The notes: generated by a model not told the origin, from the letters alone. DNA of 62,615 nucleotides from Candidatus Avelusimicrobium facis (GCA_900762815.1 CAAFHX010000083.1:1-62615), one strand, 5' to 3'. Shown: positions 49,353 to 59,731, counted from the first letter of the stretch. Numbers and translations: made by a program.

Positions 49353-50105
49353 TTATTCAAAAGCAGTAAAAATTTCACTGCCGTGAGCTGTGACCGCTAC
49401 CGTGTGTTCAAAGTGGGCCGCCAAACTGCCGTCCCGCGTGACCACCGTCCAACCGTCACTAAGCTGCCTGACTCTCCAAGTTCCCGCTGTAATCATGGGT
49501 TCAATGGCAAGTACCATGCCCGCCTCTAACAGAGGCCCGGTGCCTTTTCTGCCGAAGTTCGGTATAGAAGGCTCCTCATGCATTGTACGGCCAATGCCGT
49601 GGCCGCAATAATCGCGCACCACGCCCATGCCTTGTTGCTCGGCATAGGTTTCCACCGCGTTTCCGATATCTCCTAACCGGATGCCCGGTTTGACTAGCCC
49701 GATGGCTTTGTAAAGAGATTTTTTGGTAACGTCCATCAATCTCTGGGCCTCATCAGAAACCTTGCCGACGCCGAGGGTGATCGCGGCATCTGAACAGAAA
49801 CCGTCAAGCTTGGCTCCTGTATCAATACTGATAATATCACCACTCTTTAATATTCTATCTTTTTTGGGGATTCCGTGCACGACTTCTTCATTGACAGACG
49901 CGCAAATACTTCCCGGAAAACCGCCATAACCTAAAAAAAGCGGTACCGCTCCGAAGGAGCGAATCGTTTTTTCGGCGATGGCATCCAAATCCCATGTGGA
50001 AACGCCCGGCCGGGCCGCTTCCGTCATTTTTTTGAGCACGGCCGCCGTTACTTTGCCTGCATTTCGCATTAGTTGCAATTCATGCTCATTTTTTACTTCT
50101 ATCAT
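49353..50105 (-). CDS. map: Methionine aminopeptidase type I
   Basis: 250 residues. Metal ligands in DTGAKLDGFCSDAA, CGHGIGRTMHEEP and near-C-terminal MITAGT/EHTVAVT are in place. Removes the starting Met from nascent proteins. Follows adk by nine bases. Confidence 0.97.
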   Translation of the reverse strand: MIEVKNEHELQLMRNAGKVTAAVLKKMTEAARPGVSTWDLDAIAEKTIRSFGAVPLFLGYGGFPGSICASVNEEVVHGIPKKDRILKSGDIISIDTGAKLDGFCSDAAITLGVGKVSDEAQRLMDVTKKSLYKAIGLVKPGIRLGDIGNAVETYAEQQGMGVVRDYCGHGIGRTMHEEPSIPNFGRKGTGPLLEAGMVLAIEPMITAGTWRVRQLSDGWTVVTRDGSLAAHFEHTVAVTAHGSEIFTAFE

Positions 50106-50114
50106 AATGCCTTC

Positions 50115-50750
50115 TTACGCTTGCAAAACGGCCAAGAGCTCTGCAAATACTTGCTGGGGGTCTTTATCGCCGTCCACTTGGGCGTAAATGCCTTGCGTTT
50201 TATAAAAATCCGCCACGGGCTGCGTCTGCTGATGATACACGCTCAAGCGGTGCCGGATGTGCTCCGGCGTATCATCGGGACGGGTGAACAAACTCCCGCC
50301 CTGGGCGCGGCAATCCTCCGGCGAAAAATCCGGGCCGATTTGGTGCACCGAACCGTCGGGCAAATGGCATTGGCGGCGGGCACACAAGCGCTTTACGGCG
50401 GCCTCTTCGGACAAATCAATCATCACGGCCTTAACCAATTTGCGCCCCAGCTGTCCCAGCATGTTATTTAACATTTCCGCCTGCGCTACCGTGCGGGGAA
50501 ACCCGTCAAAAATAATTCCTTTGTCCGTGCCGGTAGCGGCGTTTTTGAGAATGGACACCATCATTTCGTCCGGGATCAAATCCCCTCCGTCAATGATGCC
50601 GGCAATTTGTTTGCCCAAGGAGCTGCCGGAAGCAATTTCCGCACGCAACACATCGCCGGTGGAAATATGCTTGCAATGCAAGGTATTTTCCAACTTAGCA
50701 GCTTGCGTCCCTTTTCCGGCGCCGGGCACACCCATTAACACAATATCCAT
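50115..50750 (-). CDS. adk: Adenylate kinase
   Basis: 211 residues. P-loop GVPGAGKGTQAAKL at the start, FDGFPRTVAQAE for AMP, and a long lid (VKRLCARRQCHLPDGSVHQIGP ... DCRAQGG) with cysteines recalling a zinc lid but not the complete four-Cys set. Balances AMP, ADP and ATP. Confidence 0.96.
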   Translation of the reverse strand: MDIVLMGVPGAGKGTQAAKLENTLHCKHISTGDVLRAEIASGSSLGKQIAGIIDGGDLIPDEMMVSILKNAATGTDKGIIFDGFPRTVAQAEMLNNMLGQLGRKLVKAVMIDLSEEAAVKRLCARRQCHLPDGSVHQIGPDFSPEDCRAQGGSLFTRPDDTPEHIRHRLSVYHQQTQPVADFYKTQGIYAQVDGDKDPQQVFAELLAVLQA

Positions 50751-50772
50751 AATCTTTCTCTTTAGACAAGAT

Positions 50773-50804
50773 TTTGCGTTTGGGCTTTTGCACCCAAACG
50801 CAAA
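50773..50804. other. 12-bp perfect hairpin between secY and adk
   Basis: TTTGCGTTTGGG (50773-50784) pairs with CCCAAACGCAAA (50793-50804) over an 8-base loop. Lies 22 bases upstream of the adk start within the spc operon. T-tract is weak on the coding strand; may be an attenuator, a processing site or a mRNA stabiliser. The rest of 50751-50924 holds no gene. Confidence 0.55.
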
Positions 50805-50924
50805 TATCTTTTTAAAACCTTTTCAAGAGAGCGCTAACATTTTAACGCTTACTTTTTGCCCGGGCTTTTTGTGCCTTGCGCGAAACCTACCACGGCAAAC
50901 ACACCGCAGGGGCAAAAAGACCAC

Positions 50925-52262
50925 TTATTGGCCGACGTTGAACCAGCGGCCCTTAATCCGTTTGCTGCCTTTGAGCAGCGGCTCATAATTGCGGGCGAGC
51001 AAGTGCGCCTGGATTTGGCTGACCGTATCCAAGGCCACGCCGACCACAATGAGCAGGGCCGTACCGCCGAAGTAAAAGTCCACGTTAAATTTAGCGCGGA
51101 AGAAGTCCGGCAGGACGGAAATTAAGCACACCGCAATGGCGCCGCAGAACGTCAAACGGTTCATGACCCATTCAATATAGTTCTTGGTCGGTTCGCCCGG
51201 ACGAATGCCCGGAATAAAACCGCCCCATTTCTTCATATTGTCGGCCAAGTCGGACGGGTTGATGGTCATGGAGTTGTAGAAATAGCAGAAGAAGATAATC
51301 AACGCAGAGAACAACCCAATGTACCACACGCTGCTGTGATTCATAAATTCCAGCAGGCGTTGCGCCCAAGCGGCTTCGCGGTTGAAGCTGGCCACCGTCA
51401 GCGGCAAGGAAATAACGGACGAAGCAAAGATGACCGCGATCACACCGCTCTGGTCAATCTTGAGCGGCAAATAGCTGGTCTGCCCGCCATACATTTTATT
51501 GCCCACTTGGCGTTTGGCATATTGCACGGGGATTTGGCGTTGGGCCGTCTCCAGCCACACCACCAAAGCCGTAATAACAATGACCGCAGCAAAAATGACC
51601 AAAGCCATAAAGAAATCCATTTCGTCGGCTTTGACGCGGTTGACCACTTCCATAATGGCGCCGGGCAGGCGGTCCACGATACCGGCAAAGATAATCAAAG
51701 AAATACCGTTACCCACGCCTTTTTCCGTGATTTGTTCGCCCAGCCACATCACAAACATCGTGCCGGCGCACAGCGTCAGCACCGTGGTGATGAAAAAGAA
51801 GAAGGACGGATTGACCACGGCGGTTACGCCGCCGGCCCCTTCCACCTTGGTGATGGCAAACGTCATCATGGCGCCCTGCAAGGCCGCCAAAAACAGCGTG
51901 AATATTCTGGTGATTTGATTTTCTTTGCGACGACCGGCTTCGCCTTCTTTATGCATGCGATCGAGCGCAGGGAAAATATGCGCACCGCGCACCAAGCTGA
52001 TGATGATGGACGCGTTGATGTAAGGCATGATGCCGAGGGCTAAAATGGAAAATTTCCCGAGCGCACCGCCCGAAAAAATATTCATAAAACCCAAAATACC
52101 GTTTTCGTGCGCGGCAAACATCTGGCGCAACACGTCGGTATTGATCCCCGGTATGGGGATAGCGGCCGCAATGCGGAAAACGGCTAACGCCCCGAGCAAG
52201 AAGAGCAATCTCTTCTTGAGCTCGGGAGCGTTAAAAATATTCGCGACTGTATTGTTTTCCAT
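50925..52262 (-). CDS. secY: Preprotein translocase subunit SecY
   Basis: 445 residues, ten membrane helices. GGALGKFSILALGIMPYINASIII early, GGQTSYLPLKID and NPSDLADNMKKWGGFIPGIRPGEPT in the middle/C-terminal half. Central pore for protein export. The ATG overlaps the rplO stop by one base. Confidence 0.98.
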   Translation of the reverse strand: MENNTVANIFNAPELKKRLLFLLGALAVFRIAAAIPIPGINTDVLRQMFAAHENGILGFMNIFSGGALGKFSILALGIMPYINASIIISLVRGAHIFPALDRMHKEGEAGRRKENQITRIFTLFLAALQGAMMTFAITKVEGAGGVTAVVNPSFFFFITTVLTLCAGTMFVMWLGEQITEKGVGNGISLIIFAGIVDRLPGAIMEVVNRVKADEMDFFMALVIFAAVIVITALVVWLETAQRQIPVQYAKRQVGNKMYGGQTSYLPLKIDQSGVIAVIFASSVISLPLTVASFNREAAWAQRLLEFMNHSSVWYIGLFSALIIFFCYFYNSMTINPSDLADNMKKWGGFIPGIRPGEPTKNYIEWVMNRLTFCGAIAVCLISVLPDFFRAKFNVDFYFGGTALLIVVGVALDTVSQIQAHLLARNYEPLLKGSKRIKGRWFNVGQ

Positions 52263-52723
52263 TATTTCGTCTTCTTTTCAATAACAGTAACGGACCCGCC
52301 GGCTTTTTCAATGGCGGCTTTTGCCGTCTTGGAAAACCCGTGGGCGGAAACTTTCAGCGCTTTGGACAATTGGCCCATGCCCAATACTTTGACGCTGCAC
52401 ACATCGTGGATGATGCCGGCTTTCTTCAAAGCTTCCGGCGTTACTTCCGCACCGGCAGCAAAGACTTTCTCCAGCGTACCCACATTGACATAGTCAAAGC
52501 GGCGAGCGAAATCTTTATTAGAGAAACCGCTCTTAGGCGTTTGGCGCACCAACGGCATCTGGCCGCCGGCTTTGCTTTCTTTGCGGGTATTACCGGAGCG
52601 GGAGGTTTGACCCTTCATGCCCTTACCGCAATAGTTGCCCAGGCCGGAAGCGGCACCAAGCCCCAGACGTTTTCTGGGTTTTCTGGACCCGTGTTTAGGG
52701 AAAAGTTTATTCAAAGTTACCAT
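52262..52723 (-). CDS. rplO: 50S ribosomal protein L15
   Basis: 153 residues with KRLGLGAASGLGNYCGKGMKGQ near the start and a C-terminal L15e/L18e-like fold. Precedes secY as usual. The rpmD (L30) gene that commonly stands just before it is absent. Confidence 0.97.
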   Translation of the reverse strand: MVTLNKLFPKHGSRKPRKRLGLGAASGLGNYCGKGMKGQTSRSGNTRKESKAGGQMPLVRQTPKSGFSNKDFARRFDYVNVGTLEKVFAAGAEVTPEALKKAGIIHDVCSVKVLGMGQLSKALKVSAHGFSKTAKAAIEKAGGSVTVIEKKTK

Positions 52724-52741
52724 AGTATTCTCTCCGCAAAA

Positions 52742-53344
52742 CTAGTTGGCCGCCACAGCGGGGGCCGCGGGTTTTTCTTCCGCTTTGGGGGCTTCGGCCG
52801 TTTTTTCGGCTTTGCCGCGCACGACGTTGACGGATTCCCTGCTCTTTAAGAGTTTCAGAGCTTCCATCGTCGCGTAAACCAGGTTGCACGGATTGGTGCT
52901 GCCCAAGCTCTTGGCCAAAACGTCCTTGATGCCGGCGGCTTCAAACACCAAGCGCACACCGGCCCCGGCGATAACGCCGGTACCCGGAGCGGCGGGTTTC
53001 ATCCACACGGAAGCGGCGCCAAAGCGGCCGATGACTTCGTGCGGAATCGTGTCGCCCACCACGGGGAACGTGACCATATTTTTGCGGGCATGGGTTTCAG
53101 CTTTGCCGATGGCCAGCTGAACCTGGTTGGCTTTGCCGATGGCTACACCCACTTTGCCTTCGCCGTTGCCCACAACGACCAAGGCGCGGAACCCGAAGCG
53201 CTTGCCGCCTTTGACCACTTTGGCCGTGCGGGCCACGTGGATGACGGTCGTCTTGCCTTCGGACGCGGGTTTTACCTTTTGAAACTCGGCTCTTTTGCCT
53301 TTCGCTTCTCTTCTGTTATCGCTTTTCAGCGTGTCGTTAGTCAT
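52742..53344 (-). CDS. rpsE: 30S ribosomal protein S5
   Basis: 200 residues. Core ([48 protein letters not shown]) standard, with N- and C-terminal extensions; the C-terminal one ([19 protein letters not shown]) is Ala/Pro/Glu-rich. The ATG at 53344 is preferred over a GTG at 53353 since AAGGTG lies at the right distance. Proofreading protein of the small subunit. Confidence 0.96.
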   Translation of the reverse strand: MTNDTLKSDNRREAKGKRAEFQKVKPASEGKTTVIHVARTAKVVKGGKRFGFRALVVVGNGEGKVGVAIGKANQVQLAIGKAETHARKNMVTFPVVGDTIPHEVIGRFGAASVWMKPAAPGTGVIAGAGVRLVFEAAGIKDVLAKSLGSTNPCNLVYATMEALKLLKSRESVNVVRGKAEKTAEAPKAEEKPAAPAVAAN

Positions 53345-53360
53345 TAAATTCACCTTACTC

Positions 53361-53729
53361 TTAGAATTTCAAGCCCGCTTCACGCGCGGCGTCGGCCAAG
53401 GCTTTGATTCTGCCGTGATAAACGCGGCCGCCGCGGTCGAACATGACTTCGGTGATGCCTTTTTCCAGGGCTTTCTTGGCGATGACTGCGCCGAGGGCCT
53501 TGGCGGCTTCTACGCTCTTGCCGGATTTTTCAAACTTGCCTTCCAATTCTTTAGACAAGGTGGTCGCCGACACCAAGGTGTGATGCGTATTGTCATCAAT
53601 CACTTGGGCGTAGAGATATTTCAAGCTTCTGTATACGGACAAGCGCGGGCGGTGAGCGCCGGCGGCCGCCAGCAGGTGTTTGCGGCTTCTGTCCTTTCTG
53701 AATTGATATCTTTCTTGTTTAGTAGCCAT
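53361..53729 (-). CDS. rplR: 50S ribosomal protein L18
   Basis: 122 residues; [20 protein letters not shown] and [28 protein letters not shown] are standard. Binds 5S rRNA. Two bases downstream of rplF. Confidence 0.98.
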   Translation of the reverse strand: MATKQERYQFRKDRSRKHLLAAAGAHRPRLSVYRSLKYLYAQVIDDNTHHTLVSATTLSKELEGKFEKSGKSVEAAKALGAVIAKKALEKGITEVMFDRGGRVYHGRIKALADAAREAGLKF

Positions 53730-53731
53730 AA

Positions 53732-54283
53732 TTATTTGCCTCCTGCCGCGGTCTTACCGGCTTTGCGGGCAATGTGTTCGCCCTGGTATTTGATACCGCT
53801 GCCTTTGTACGGCTCCGGAGGTCTAATCCGGCGGATTTTGGCGGCAAAATCACCGACGGCGAACTTGTCGCTGCCTTTGATTTCCACCAAGTTGCTCTTG
53901 GGGTCCGCCACCACCGTGATGCCGGCGGGCACTTGCATGATCACCGGATGGGAAAAACCCAGCTCCAACGTCAGCTTGTTGCCGGCGACGGAAGCGCGGT
54001 ACCCCAACCCGTTGATTTCCAAGTTTTTGTGAAATCCGTTGGTTACGCCTTCAATGATGTTAAACACATTGGCGCGGGTGGTGCCGTGAATGGCATTGAG
54101 TTCTTTCTTTTTAGTTTCGTCAATGGACAAAGTCATCACGCCGTTTTCCAACGTAACCGTGATGTCCGCCGGCACGGTATAAGAAAGCGTGCCCAGCGCA
54201 CCGGTGGCGGTAACGACATTGTCTTTCACGTCCACTTTGGTTTTCGCGGGGATGTTGATGATTTTCTTACCGATTCTGCTCAT
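53732..54283 (-). CDS. rplF: 50S ribosomal protein L6
   Basis: 183 residues with the duplicated L6 fold; [18 protein letters not shown] start and [29 protein letters not shown] end. Near the factor-binding site of the large subunit. Confidence 0.98.
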   Translation of the reverse strand: MSRIGKKIINIPAKTKVDVKDNVVTATGALGTLSYTVPADITVTLENGVMTLSIDETKKKELNAIHGTTRANVFNIIEGVTNGFHKNLEINGLGYRASVAGNKLTLELGFSHPVIMQVPAGITVVADPKSNLVEIKGSDKFAVGDFAAKIRRIRPPEPYKGSGIKYQGEHIARKAGKTAAGGK

Positions 54284-54293
54284 AACTCCCCCC

Positions 54294-54686
54294 TTACCAG
54301 ACCTGGCACAGCAGTTCGCCGCCGATTTTGTCGGCCTTGGCCTGCGCGTCGGTCATGATGCCTTTGGACGTAGACAAAATGGTAATGCCAAAGGAACCGC
54401 GGACTTTGGGGATGTTGTTGTACGCGCTGTACACCCGTTGGCCCGGTTTGGAAACACGGCGAAGACCTTGAATGACGCATTCGTTATCCGGCGTGTATTT
54501 CAAGAACACGCGGACGACGCCGCCCTTGGTCTCGTTGTGCACGGCCTTGAAGTTAGAAATATAGCCTTCTTCCTTCAAGATACGCGCGATTTCCGTTTTA
54601 ATCTTAGAAAAAGGGATGTCCACTTTTTCTTTCTTTTTCATGTTGGCGTTTCTGATTCTGGTCAAGAAATCTGCGATTGGATCCAT
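54294..54686 (-). CDS. rpsH: 30S ribosomal protein S8
   Basis: 130 residues; [20 protein letters not shown] start, [30 protein letters not shown] end. Central 16S binder and, in E. coli, repressor of the spc operon. Confidence 0.98.
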   Translation of the reverse strand: MDPIADFLTRIRNANMKKKEKVDIPFSKIKTEIARILKEEGYISNFKAVHNETKGGVVRVFLKYTPDNECVIQGLRRVSKPGQRVYSAYNNIPKVRGSFGITILSTSKGIMTDAQAKADKIGGELLCQVW

Positions 54687-54754
54687 AGTATCAGGCTGCG
54701 CACCAAATTACTTTCCTTGCGGAGTTAATTTGCCAACGCGGCCTCCTCCTGTAT

Positions 54755-54940
54755 TTACCAGCTTGATTTTTTCAAACCCGGGATAAGACCCTGGTGTGCC
54801 ATTTTTCTCAGGCAGATACGGCAAAGACCGAAATCGCGGTAGTAACCTCTCGCGCGGCCGCAGATCTGGCATCTGTTATGATACCGGACGGCGAACTTTT
54901 GGTCCTTGGCCATTTTTGCAACCCATGCTTTGGTAGCCAT
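54755..54940 (-). CDS. rpsZ: 30S ribosomal protein S14, zinc (type Z)
   Basis: 61 residues with the zinc cysteines in CQICGRARG and CRICLRKMA. This short zinc form is common in Gram-positives, thermophiles and several deep phyla. 68 bases separate it from rpsH, a wider gap than elsewhere in the block, with no gene in it. Confidence 0.97.
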   Translation of the reverse strand: MATKAWVAKMAKDQKFAVRYHNRCQICGRARGYYRDFGLCRICLRKMAHQGLIPGLKKSSW

Positions 54941-54957
54941 AAATTCTATTGCTCCTG

Positions 54958-55545
54958 TTATTTGGCCGACTTTTTGAACGGCATGCCCAGGTATTGCATC
55001 AACAGGCGGCCGTCATTGTCGTTCTTGGCGGTGGTAACGAACGTAATGTTCATACCGTGGGCCTTGGGCGATTTTTCCACGTCAATTTCCGGGAAAATAT
55101 AGTGTTCTTTAATGCCCAGGTTCAAATTGCCTCTGCCGTCAAAGGACTCGGCAAAGCCCTGAAAGTCGCGGATGCGGGGGCAGGCAATATTGATGAAGCG
55201 TTCCATAAACTCATACATGCGCGCGCCGCGCAGCGTCACGCGGACGCCGATGGGCATACCTTCGCGCAGTTTAAAGTTGGAAATAGACTTCTTGGCGCGG
55301 CGCACCTGAGAGGCTTGGCCCGCAATGGCGGTCAGGTCTTCCCGGGCAATATCCAACGCTTTGATGTCTTCTCTGGCTTCTTTCACGCCAATGTTGATGA
55401 CGATCTTTTCCAGTTTCGGCGCGGCCATCGGGCTTTTGACACCCATGTCTTTCAGCAGGGCCGGCAGCACTTTCTCTTTATAGAGTTTCTGCAGGGTCGG
55501 CTGATAATCGGACGCGGCGGTCGTTTTCTTCGTTTCTTTAGTCAT
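54958..55545 (-). CDS. rplE: 50S ribosomal protein L5
   Basis: 195 residues; [42 protein letters not shown] and [20 protein letters not shown] are typical. Binds 5S rRNA and the P-site tRNA. The N-terminal 15 residues are an added Lys/Thr-rich tail. Confidence 0.97.
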   Translation of the reverse strand: MTKETKKTTAASDYQPTLQKLYKEKVLPALLKDMGVKSPMAAPKLEKIVINIGVKEAREDIKALDIAREDLTAIAGQASQVRRAKKSISNFKLREGMPIGVRVTLRGARMYEFMERFINIACPRIRDFQGFAESFDGRGNLNLGIKEHYIFPEIDVEKSPKAHGMNITFVTTAKNDNDGRLLMQYLGMPFKKSAK

Positions 55546-55559
55546 TTTATGTACCTAGA

Positions 55560-55868
55560 TTAAATGAGCGTCTCGTTGCATTTGCGGCAGACACGCACTT
55601 TTTCGCCATTTTCCAACACTTTGATTTTGGGGGTCATGGCCTTTTTGCATTTGCCGCAGACGACGGCGACATTGGAAGCGTCCAGCGGAGCCTCCATCTT
55701 CTGAATGCCGCCCTGTTTGTTTTGGGAAGGTTTCACGTGTTTGGAAATCATATTGATGCCAATCACCGTCACCGTATTCTTAGACGGATTGACCGATTTC
55801 ACTTCGCCCTTCTTGCCTTTGTCCTTGCCGGACAATACCAACACGGTATCTTTTTTCTTTACTTGCAT
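55560..55868 (-). CDS. rplX: 50S ribosomal protein L24
   Basis: 102 residues; KKKDTVLVLSGKDKGKKGEV KOW motif start, CGKCKKAMTPKIKVLENGEKVRVCRKC end with four cysteines that could bind zinc. Assembly initiator of the large subunit. Confidence 0.97.
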   Translation of the reverse strand: MQVKKKDTVLVLSGKDKGKKGEVKSVNPSKNTVTVIGINMISKHVKPSQNKQGGIQKMEAPLDASNVAVVCGKCKKAMTPKIKVLENGEKVRVCRKCNETLI

Positions 55869-55869
55869 T

Positions 55870-56238
55870 TTAGACTACCTCCGGGGCGAGCGAGATGATT
55901 TTCAGGAAGTTCTTTTCCCGCAATTCTCTGGCAATCGGCCCGAACACACGCGTACCTTTGGGTTCGCCATTGTCGTTGATGATGCACACGGCATTGTCAT
56001 CAAAGCGAATATAGGAACCGTCTTTGCGTCTTTTTTCACGCGCCACGCGCACCACAACCGCGCGCACCACGTCGCCTTTTTTAATGGCGGAAGTAGGGAT
56101 CGCATCTCTGACGGAGCACATCACGACGTCTCCCAAAGTTGCGATATCCCGGTGGTGACCGCCGCGCACCTTAAAGCATTGCACTTTTCTGGCGCCGGAA
56201 TTGTCAGCCACGTTGACGATGCTTCTTAATTGAATCAT
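55870..56238 (-). CDS. rplN: 50S ribosomal protein L14
   Basis: 122 residues; [20 protein letters not shown] start, [28 protein letters not shown] end. Contacts the small subunit. One base upstream of rplX. Confidence 0.98.
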   Translation of the reverse strand: MIQLRSIVNVADNSGARKVQCFKVRGGHHRDIATLGDVVMCSVRDAIPTSAIKKGDVVRAVVVRVAREKRRKDGSYIRFDDNAVCIINDNGEPKGTRVFGPIARELREKNFLKIISLAPEVV

Positions 56239-56267
56239 ACATTAACTCCGTAGTTTTCTAACAAAAA

Positions 56268-56537
56268 CTAAGCCTTGGCTCTTTCCACAATTTTGGAAAT
56301 GCGCCATTTGGTCGTTTTGGAAAGCGGGCGGCAGCTCATGATTTCCACTTTGTCGCCGATTTTGGTTTCATTGCCTTCATCATGGGCATGGTATTTAGCC
56401 GCTCTCTTCAGGGTTTTGCTGTACAGACCGTGACGGACCAGGCGTTCCACTTTCACGACGCGGGTCTTGTTCATCTTGTCCGATACAACTTCTCCGGTAA
56501 GGACCTTTCTCAGGCCGCGGGTTTCTTGATTTTCCAT
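56268..56537 (-). CDS. rpsQ: 30S ribosomal protein S17
   Basis: 89 residues; RKVLTGEVVSDKMNKTRVVK start and an OB-fold core with GDKVEIMSCRPLSKTTKWR. Early 16S assembly protein. Confidence 0.98.
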   Translation of the reverse strand: MENQETRGLRKVLTGEVVSDKMNKTRVVKVERLVRHGLYSKTLKRAAKYHAHDEGNETKIGDKVEIMSCRPLSKTTKWRISKIVERAKA

Positions 56538-56548
56538 GTCTAAACCTC

Positions 56549-56752
56549 TTATTTCTGCTCTTTCTTCTGGTTAATCAGCGTTTGCAGAAGAGCAATCTCG
56601 CGTCTGACCGCCCGGATTTCCATCGGGTTGGCGATGGGGGTGGTGCTATGTTTGAAAAGAAGATTAAATTTCTTTTCCTGCGCCTTGGCCAAAGCTTCTG
56701 TAAGCTCGGCCGCGGTTTTGTTCTTCAAAGCTTCTTTTTCGTTGGTCTTCAT
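56549..56752 (-). CDS. rpmC: 50S ribosomal protein L29
   Basis: 67 residues, helical hairpin; LTEALAKAQEKKFNLLFKHS and RAVRREIALLQTLINQK typical. At the polypeptide exit. Confidence 0.97.
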   Translation of the reverse strand: MKTNEKEALKNKTAAELTEALAKAQEKKFNLLFKHSTTPIANPMEIRAVRREIALLQTLINQKKEQK

Positions 56753-56753
56753 A

Positions 56754-57164
56754 CTATCTTCTCGCTACCATTTTGGTCTTGATGGGAAGCTTGTCAGAAG
56801 CCAGGCGCATGGCCTGTTTCGTATCTTCCAGCGTGGCGCCTTCCAGTTCAAACAAGATGGTGCCCGGTTTGACGACGGCCACCCAGTGGTCCGGAGCGCC
56901 TTTGCCTTTACCCATACGGGTTTCGGCGGGGTGCTTGGTGATGGCTTTGTCAGGGAATACGCGGATCCAAAGTTTACCTTTCTTTTTAATAAATCTGGAC
57001 AGCGTAATACGGGCCGCTTCAATTTGGCGCGCGGTAATCCATTTGGGTTCCAGCGCTTTGAGGCCGAATTCGCCGAAGACTACATCGGCGCCGCGCGTGG
57101 CGTTGCCCTTAATGCGGGGCGCGCTGTGCGGTTTGCGATATTTCACTCTTTTAGGCATCAACAT
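56754..57164 (-). CDS. rplP: 50S ribosomal protein L16
   Basis: 136 residues; [24 protein letters not shown] start, [27 protein letters not shown] core. Organises the A site of the large subunit. One base upstream of rpmC. Confidence 0.98.
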   Translation of the reverse strand: MLMPKRVKYRKPHSAPRIKGNATRGADVVFGEFGLKALEPKWITARQIEAARITLSRFIKKKGKLWIRVFPDKAITKHPAETRMGKGKGAPDHWVAVVKPGTILFELEGATLEDTKQAMRLASDKLPIKTKMVARR

Positions 57165-57176
57165 AAGTAAATTCCT

Positions 57177-57911
57177 CTATTTGATTTCCTTGGCAGCGGC
57201 CACATTTTCCACGGCGCCGCTGTCGGTCGTGCCTTCGGTCATGTCGCGGTGTTTTTTGAGCTCGTTCATAATCTCTTTGGGAGATTTGGCGAAGTGAGTT
57301 CTCTTGAAAATCCACACTTTGACACCGATTTTGCCGCTGACGGTTTGGGCTTCGGTAAAACCGTAGTCAATATCAGCGCACAGGGTGTGCAGAGGCACGC
57401 GGCCTTCACGTTTCCATTCGGTGCGGGCAATTTCCGCCCCGCCGAGTCTGCCGGAAACCATGATTTTGATGCCCAACGCTTTGCCTTGCAAAGCCTTTTC
57501 AATGGCTTTCTTCATGGCAGCGCCGTAGTGGGCGCGTTTTTCCAACTGTTGGGCGATGTTCTGCGCCACCAGCTGGGCGTCCGTTTCCGGATTTTTGATT
57601 TCAATGACGTTGACAAACGTCTTGCTGCCCGTGAGCGCTTCAATTTCTTTGCGCAGGGCTTCAATGTCGGCGCCTTTTTTGCCGATGACCACGCCCGGGC
57701 GGGCCGTATGGACGTTCAAGCGCAAGAAAGCGCCGGCACGTTCAATGCCCACATAGCTGACGGCGGCCATTTTAAATTTATCGTCCACGATTTTGCGGAT
57801 TTGGAAATCTTCCATAATCAACGCAGGCATATTCTTGGGGGCGAACCAGCGGGAACGCCAATCCTGAATATACCCCAATCTAATGGAGCGCGGGTGAATC
57901 TTGTGTCCCAT
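57177..57911 (-). CDS. rpsC: 30S ribosomal protein S3
   Basis: 244 residues: KH domain (VVIGKKGADIEALRKEIEAL) and C-terminal S3 domain (GIKIMVSGRLGGAEIARTEW, IDYGFTEAQTVSGKIGVKVW). About 20 extra C-terminal residues rich in Thr, Ala and Glu. Head protein with mRNA helicase role. Confidence 0.98.
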   Translation of the reverse strand: MGHKIHPRSIRLGYIQDWRSRWFAPKNMPALIMEDFQIRKIVDDKFKMAAVSYVGIERAGAFLRLNVHTARPGVVIGKKGADIEALRKEIEALTGSKTFVNVIEIKNPETDAQLVAQNIAQQLEKRAHYGAAMKKAIEKALQGKALGIKIMVSGRLGGAEIARTEWKREGRVPLHTLCADIDYGFTEAQTVSGKIGVKVWIFKRTHFAKSPKEIMNELKKHRDMTEGTTDSGAVENVAAAKEIK

Positions 57912-57914
57912 AGT

Positions 57915-58274
57915 TTAGCGACCTCCCTTTTTTTCGTCGGAAACAATGACCGTCAGGTGGCACATGCTCTTTTTGTAGGGCATCGCGCGGCCTTGCGGGC
58001 CGGGTTGAATCCGTTTCAAGTGGCCGCTGGGGCCCAAGTTTGCAAAGGCTTCTTTAATGAAGACCTTGCTGAAGTCCAGCTTTTTGCCGGCTTTGACTTC
58101 CAGGTTCGCTGCGGCGCTGTGAATGGTTTTGGCGACCAAGTCGGCAGTGCGTTTGGCGATAAACGGAAGCACGTCTTCCGCCGCCTTTACGTTTTTGCCG
58201 CGGATTTGGTCCAGCACCAGGTTCACCTTGCGGCTGCCGTAGCGTTGAAATTTAGCTTTTGCACAAGCTTCCAT
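57915..58274 (-). CDS. rplV: 50S ribosomal protein L22
   Basis: 119 residues; [25 protein letters not shown] and the tunnel-loop region [25 protein letters not shown]. Lines the exit tunnel. Confidence 0.98.
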   Translation of the reverse strand: MEACAKAKFQRYGSRKVNLVLDQIRGKNVKAAEDVLPFIAKRTADLVAKTIHSAAANLEVKAGKKLDFSKVFIKEAFANLGPSGHLKRIQPGPQGRAMPYKKSMCHLTVIVSDEKKGGR

Positions 58275-58290
58275 ATCAAATCCTCAACTC

Positions 58291-58575
58291 TTATTTCAAG
58301 GCGGTGGAATCTTTGGTCATGCCACCGTGGCCTTTGAACAACCGGGTGAACGAAAATTCACCGAGTTTGTAACCTACCATTCTCTCGGAAATGTAGATGG
58401 GCAGAAACTTACGACCATTGTGCACCAAGAAGGTGTGGCCCACAAATTCCGGGGTAATCGTGCAAGCTCTCGCCCACGTTTTAATAGGTTTCTTTTCGTT
58501 GGAGGCGTTCATTTTTTGAACCTTTTCCAACAGGTTTAAATCCACATAAGGACCTTTTTTAGTTGATCTTCCCAT
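58291..58575 (-). CDS. rpsS: 30S ribosomal protein S19
   Basis: 94 residues; [61 protein letters not shown]. Head of the small subunit beside S13. Confidence 0.98.
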   Translation of the reverse strand: MGRSTKKGPYVDLNLLEKVQKMNASNEKKPIKTWARACTITPEFVGHTFLVHNGRKFLPIYISERMVGYKLGEFSFTRLFKGHGGMTKDSTALK

Positions 58576-58577
58576 AG

Positions 58578-59417
58578 TTATTTAACCTTGTTTTTTCTTC
58601 TGTCGCTGACGATCATCCAGCCCCAAACTTTCTTGGTGGAGCGGGTCTTCAGACCGCGGGACGGCTGGTTCCACGGAGAGCGAGGGATGTTGCCACCCTT
58701 ACCATGACCGCGGCCACCACCCATCGGGTGATCCACGGCGTTCATCGCGCTACCGCGTACGGTCGGTTTTTCGCCGCGATGGCGGTTGCGCCCGGCGTTA
58801 CCGATGACCACGTTGGCGTGGTCCACGTTACCCACCTGGCCGATGGTAGCGCAGCAAGCGCTGGGAACCAGGCGGATTTCGCCAGACGGCATCTTGATGT
58901 GGGCATATTCCGATTCTTTAGCCATCAGCTGGCCTTGGGAACCGGCGCTGCGCGCCAATTGCGCGCCTTTGCCGACTTGCAATTCAATGGCGTGGATAAA
59001 AGTACCTTCAGGAATGTTTTTCAGAGCAAGGCAGTTACCCACTTTGATATCGGCTTTCGGGCCGCTCATCAATACATCGCCCACTTTTACACCAATGGGA
59101 TGCAGGATGTAGCGTTTGTCGCCGTCGGCATACTTTAAGAGGCAAATGCGCGCGCTTCTGTTCGGATCGTATTCAATGGAAACGACCGTCGCGGGCACGC
59201 CGTGTTTTTCTCTCTTAAAATCAATTTGTCTGTACGCGCGTTTATGACCACCGCCAATGTGGCGCACCATGATCATGCCGGTGTTGTTGCGTCCGCCGGT
59301 TTTGCGCAGACCTTTGGTTAGGCTCTTTTCCGGAGATTTCTTGGTGATCTCGGAGAAATCGGCCACCGTAATGGTTCTCCTGGAAGGAGTGTAAGGTCTA
59401 AATGTCTTGATAGGCAT
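58578..59417 (-). CDS. rplB: 50S ribosomal protein L2
   Basis: 279 residues; [18 protein letters not shown] start, [19 protein letters not shown], and the catalytic-centre loop [21 protein letters not shown]. Essential for subunit joining. Confidence 0.98.
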   Translation of the reverse strand: MPIKTFRPYTPSRRTITVADFSEITKKSPEKSLTKGLRKTGGRNNTGMIMVRHIGGGHKRAYRQIDFKREKHGVPATVVSIEYDPNRSARICLLKYADGDKRYILHPIGVKVGDVLMSGPKADIKVGNCLALKNIPEGTFIHAIELQVGKGAQLARSAGSQGQLMAKESEYAHIKMPSGEIRLVPSACCATIGQVGNVDHANVVIGNAGRNRHRGEKPTVRGSAMNAVDHPMGGGRGHGKGGNIPRSPWNQPSRGLKTRSTKKVWGWMIVSDRRKNKVK

Positions 59418-59437
59418 AGTTAGTAGTTCTCCTTATT

Positions 59438-59731
59438 CTACTTCGCCGTGGTTTCCACCACTTCGATTTTGTCGCCTTCTTTCAAGGTCACGAAAGCTTT
59501 TTTGTAATCCGGTCTTTTTCCTTCAAACCGGCCCATTTTGTGCATTTTGCCACGCACGGAAATGGTGTTAATCTTGGTTACGGTGACGTTGAAGATTTTT
59601 TCTACGGCCGTTTTGATTTCGCCTTTGGAAGCGTCCTTGGCCACCACGAAACCGTAGCGGTTTTGGTTGTCGCGTTCCAACAAGCTCTTTTCAGTCAAAA
59701 GAGGCTTTTTCAAGATTTGATAGGTTCTCAT
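59438..59731 (-). CDS. rplW: 50S ribosomal protein L23
   Basis: 97 residues; ILKKPLLTEKSLLERDNQNRYGF start and KTAVEKIFNVTVTKINTISVRGK. Docking site for trigger factor and SRP. ATG overlaps the rplD stop by one base. Confidence 0.97.
   Translation of the reverse strand: MRTYQILKKPLLTEKSLLERDNQNRYGFVVAKDASKGEIKTAVEKIFNVTVTKINTISVRGKMHKMGRFEGKRPDYKKAFVTLKEGDKIEVVETTAK

Noticed and set aside
51336..52043. 235-residue plus-strand open frame opposite secY
   Set aside because: Antisense shadow of secY with biased composition.
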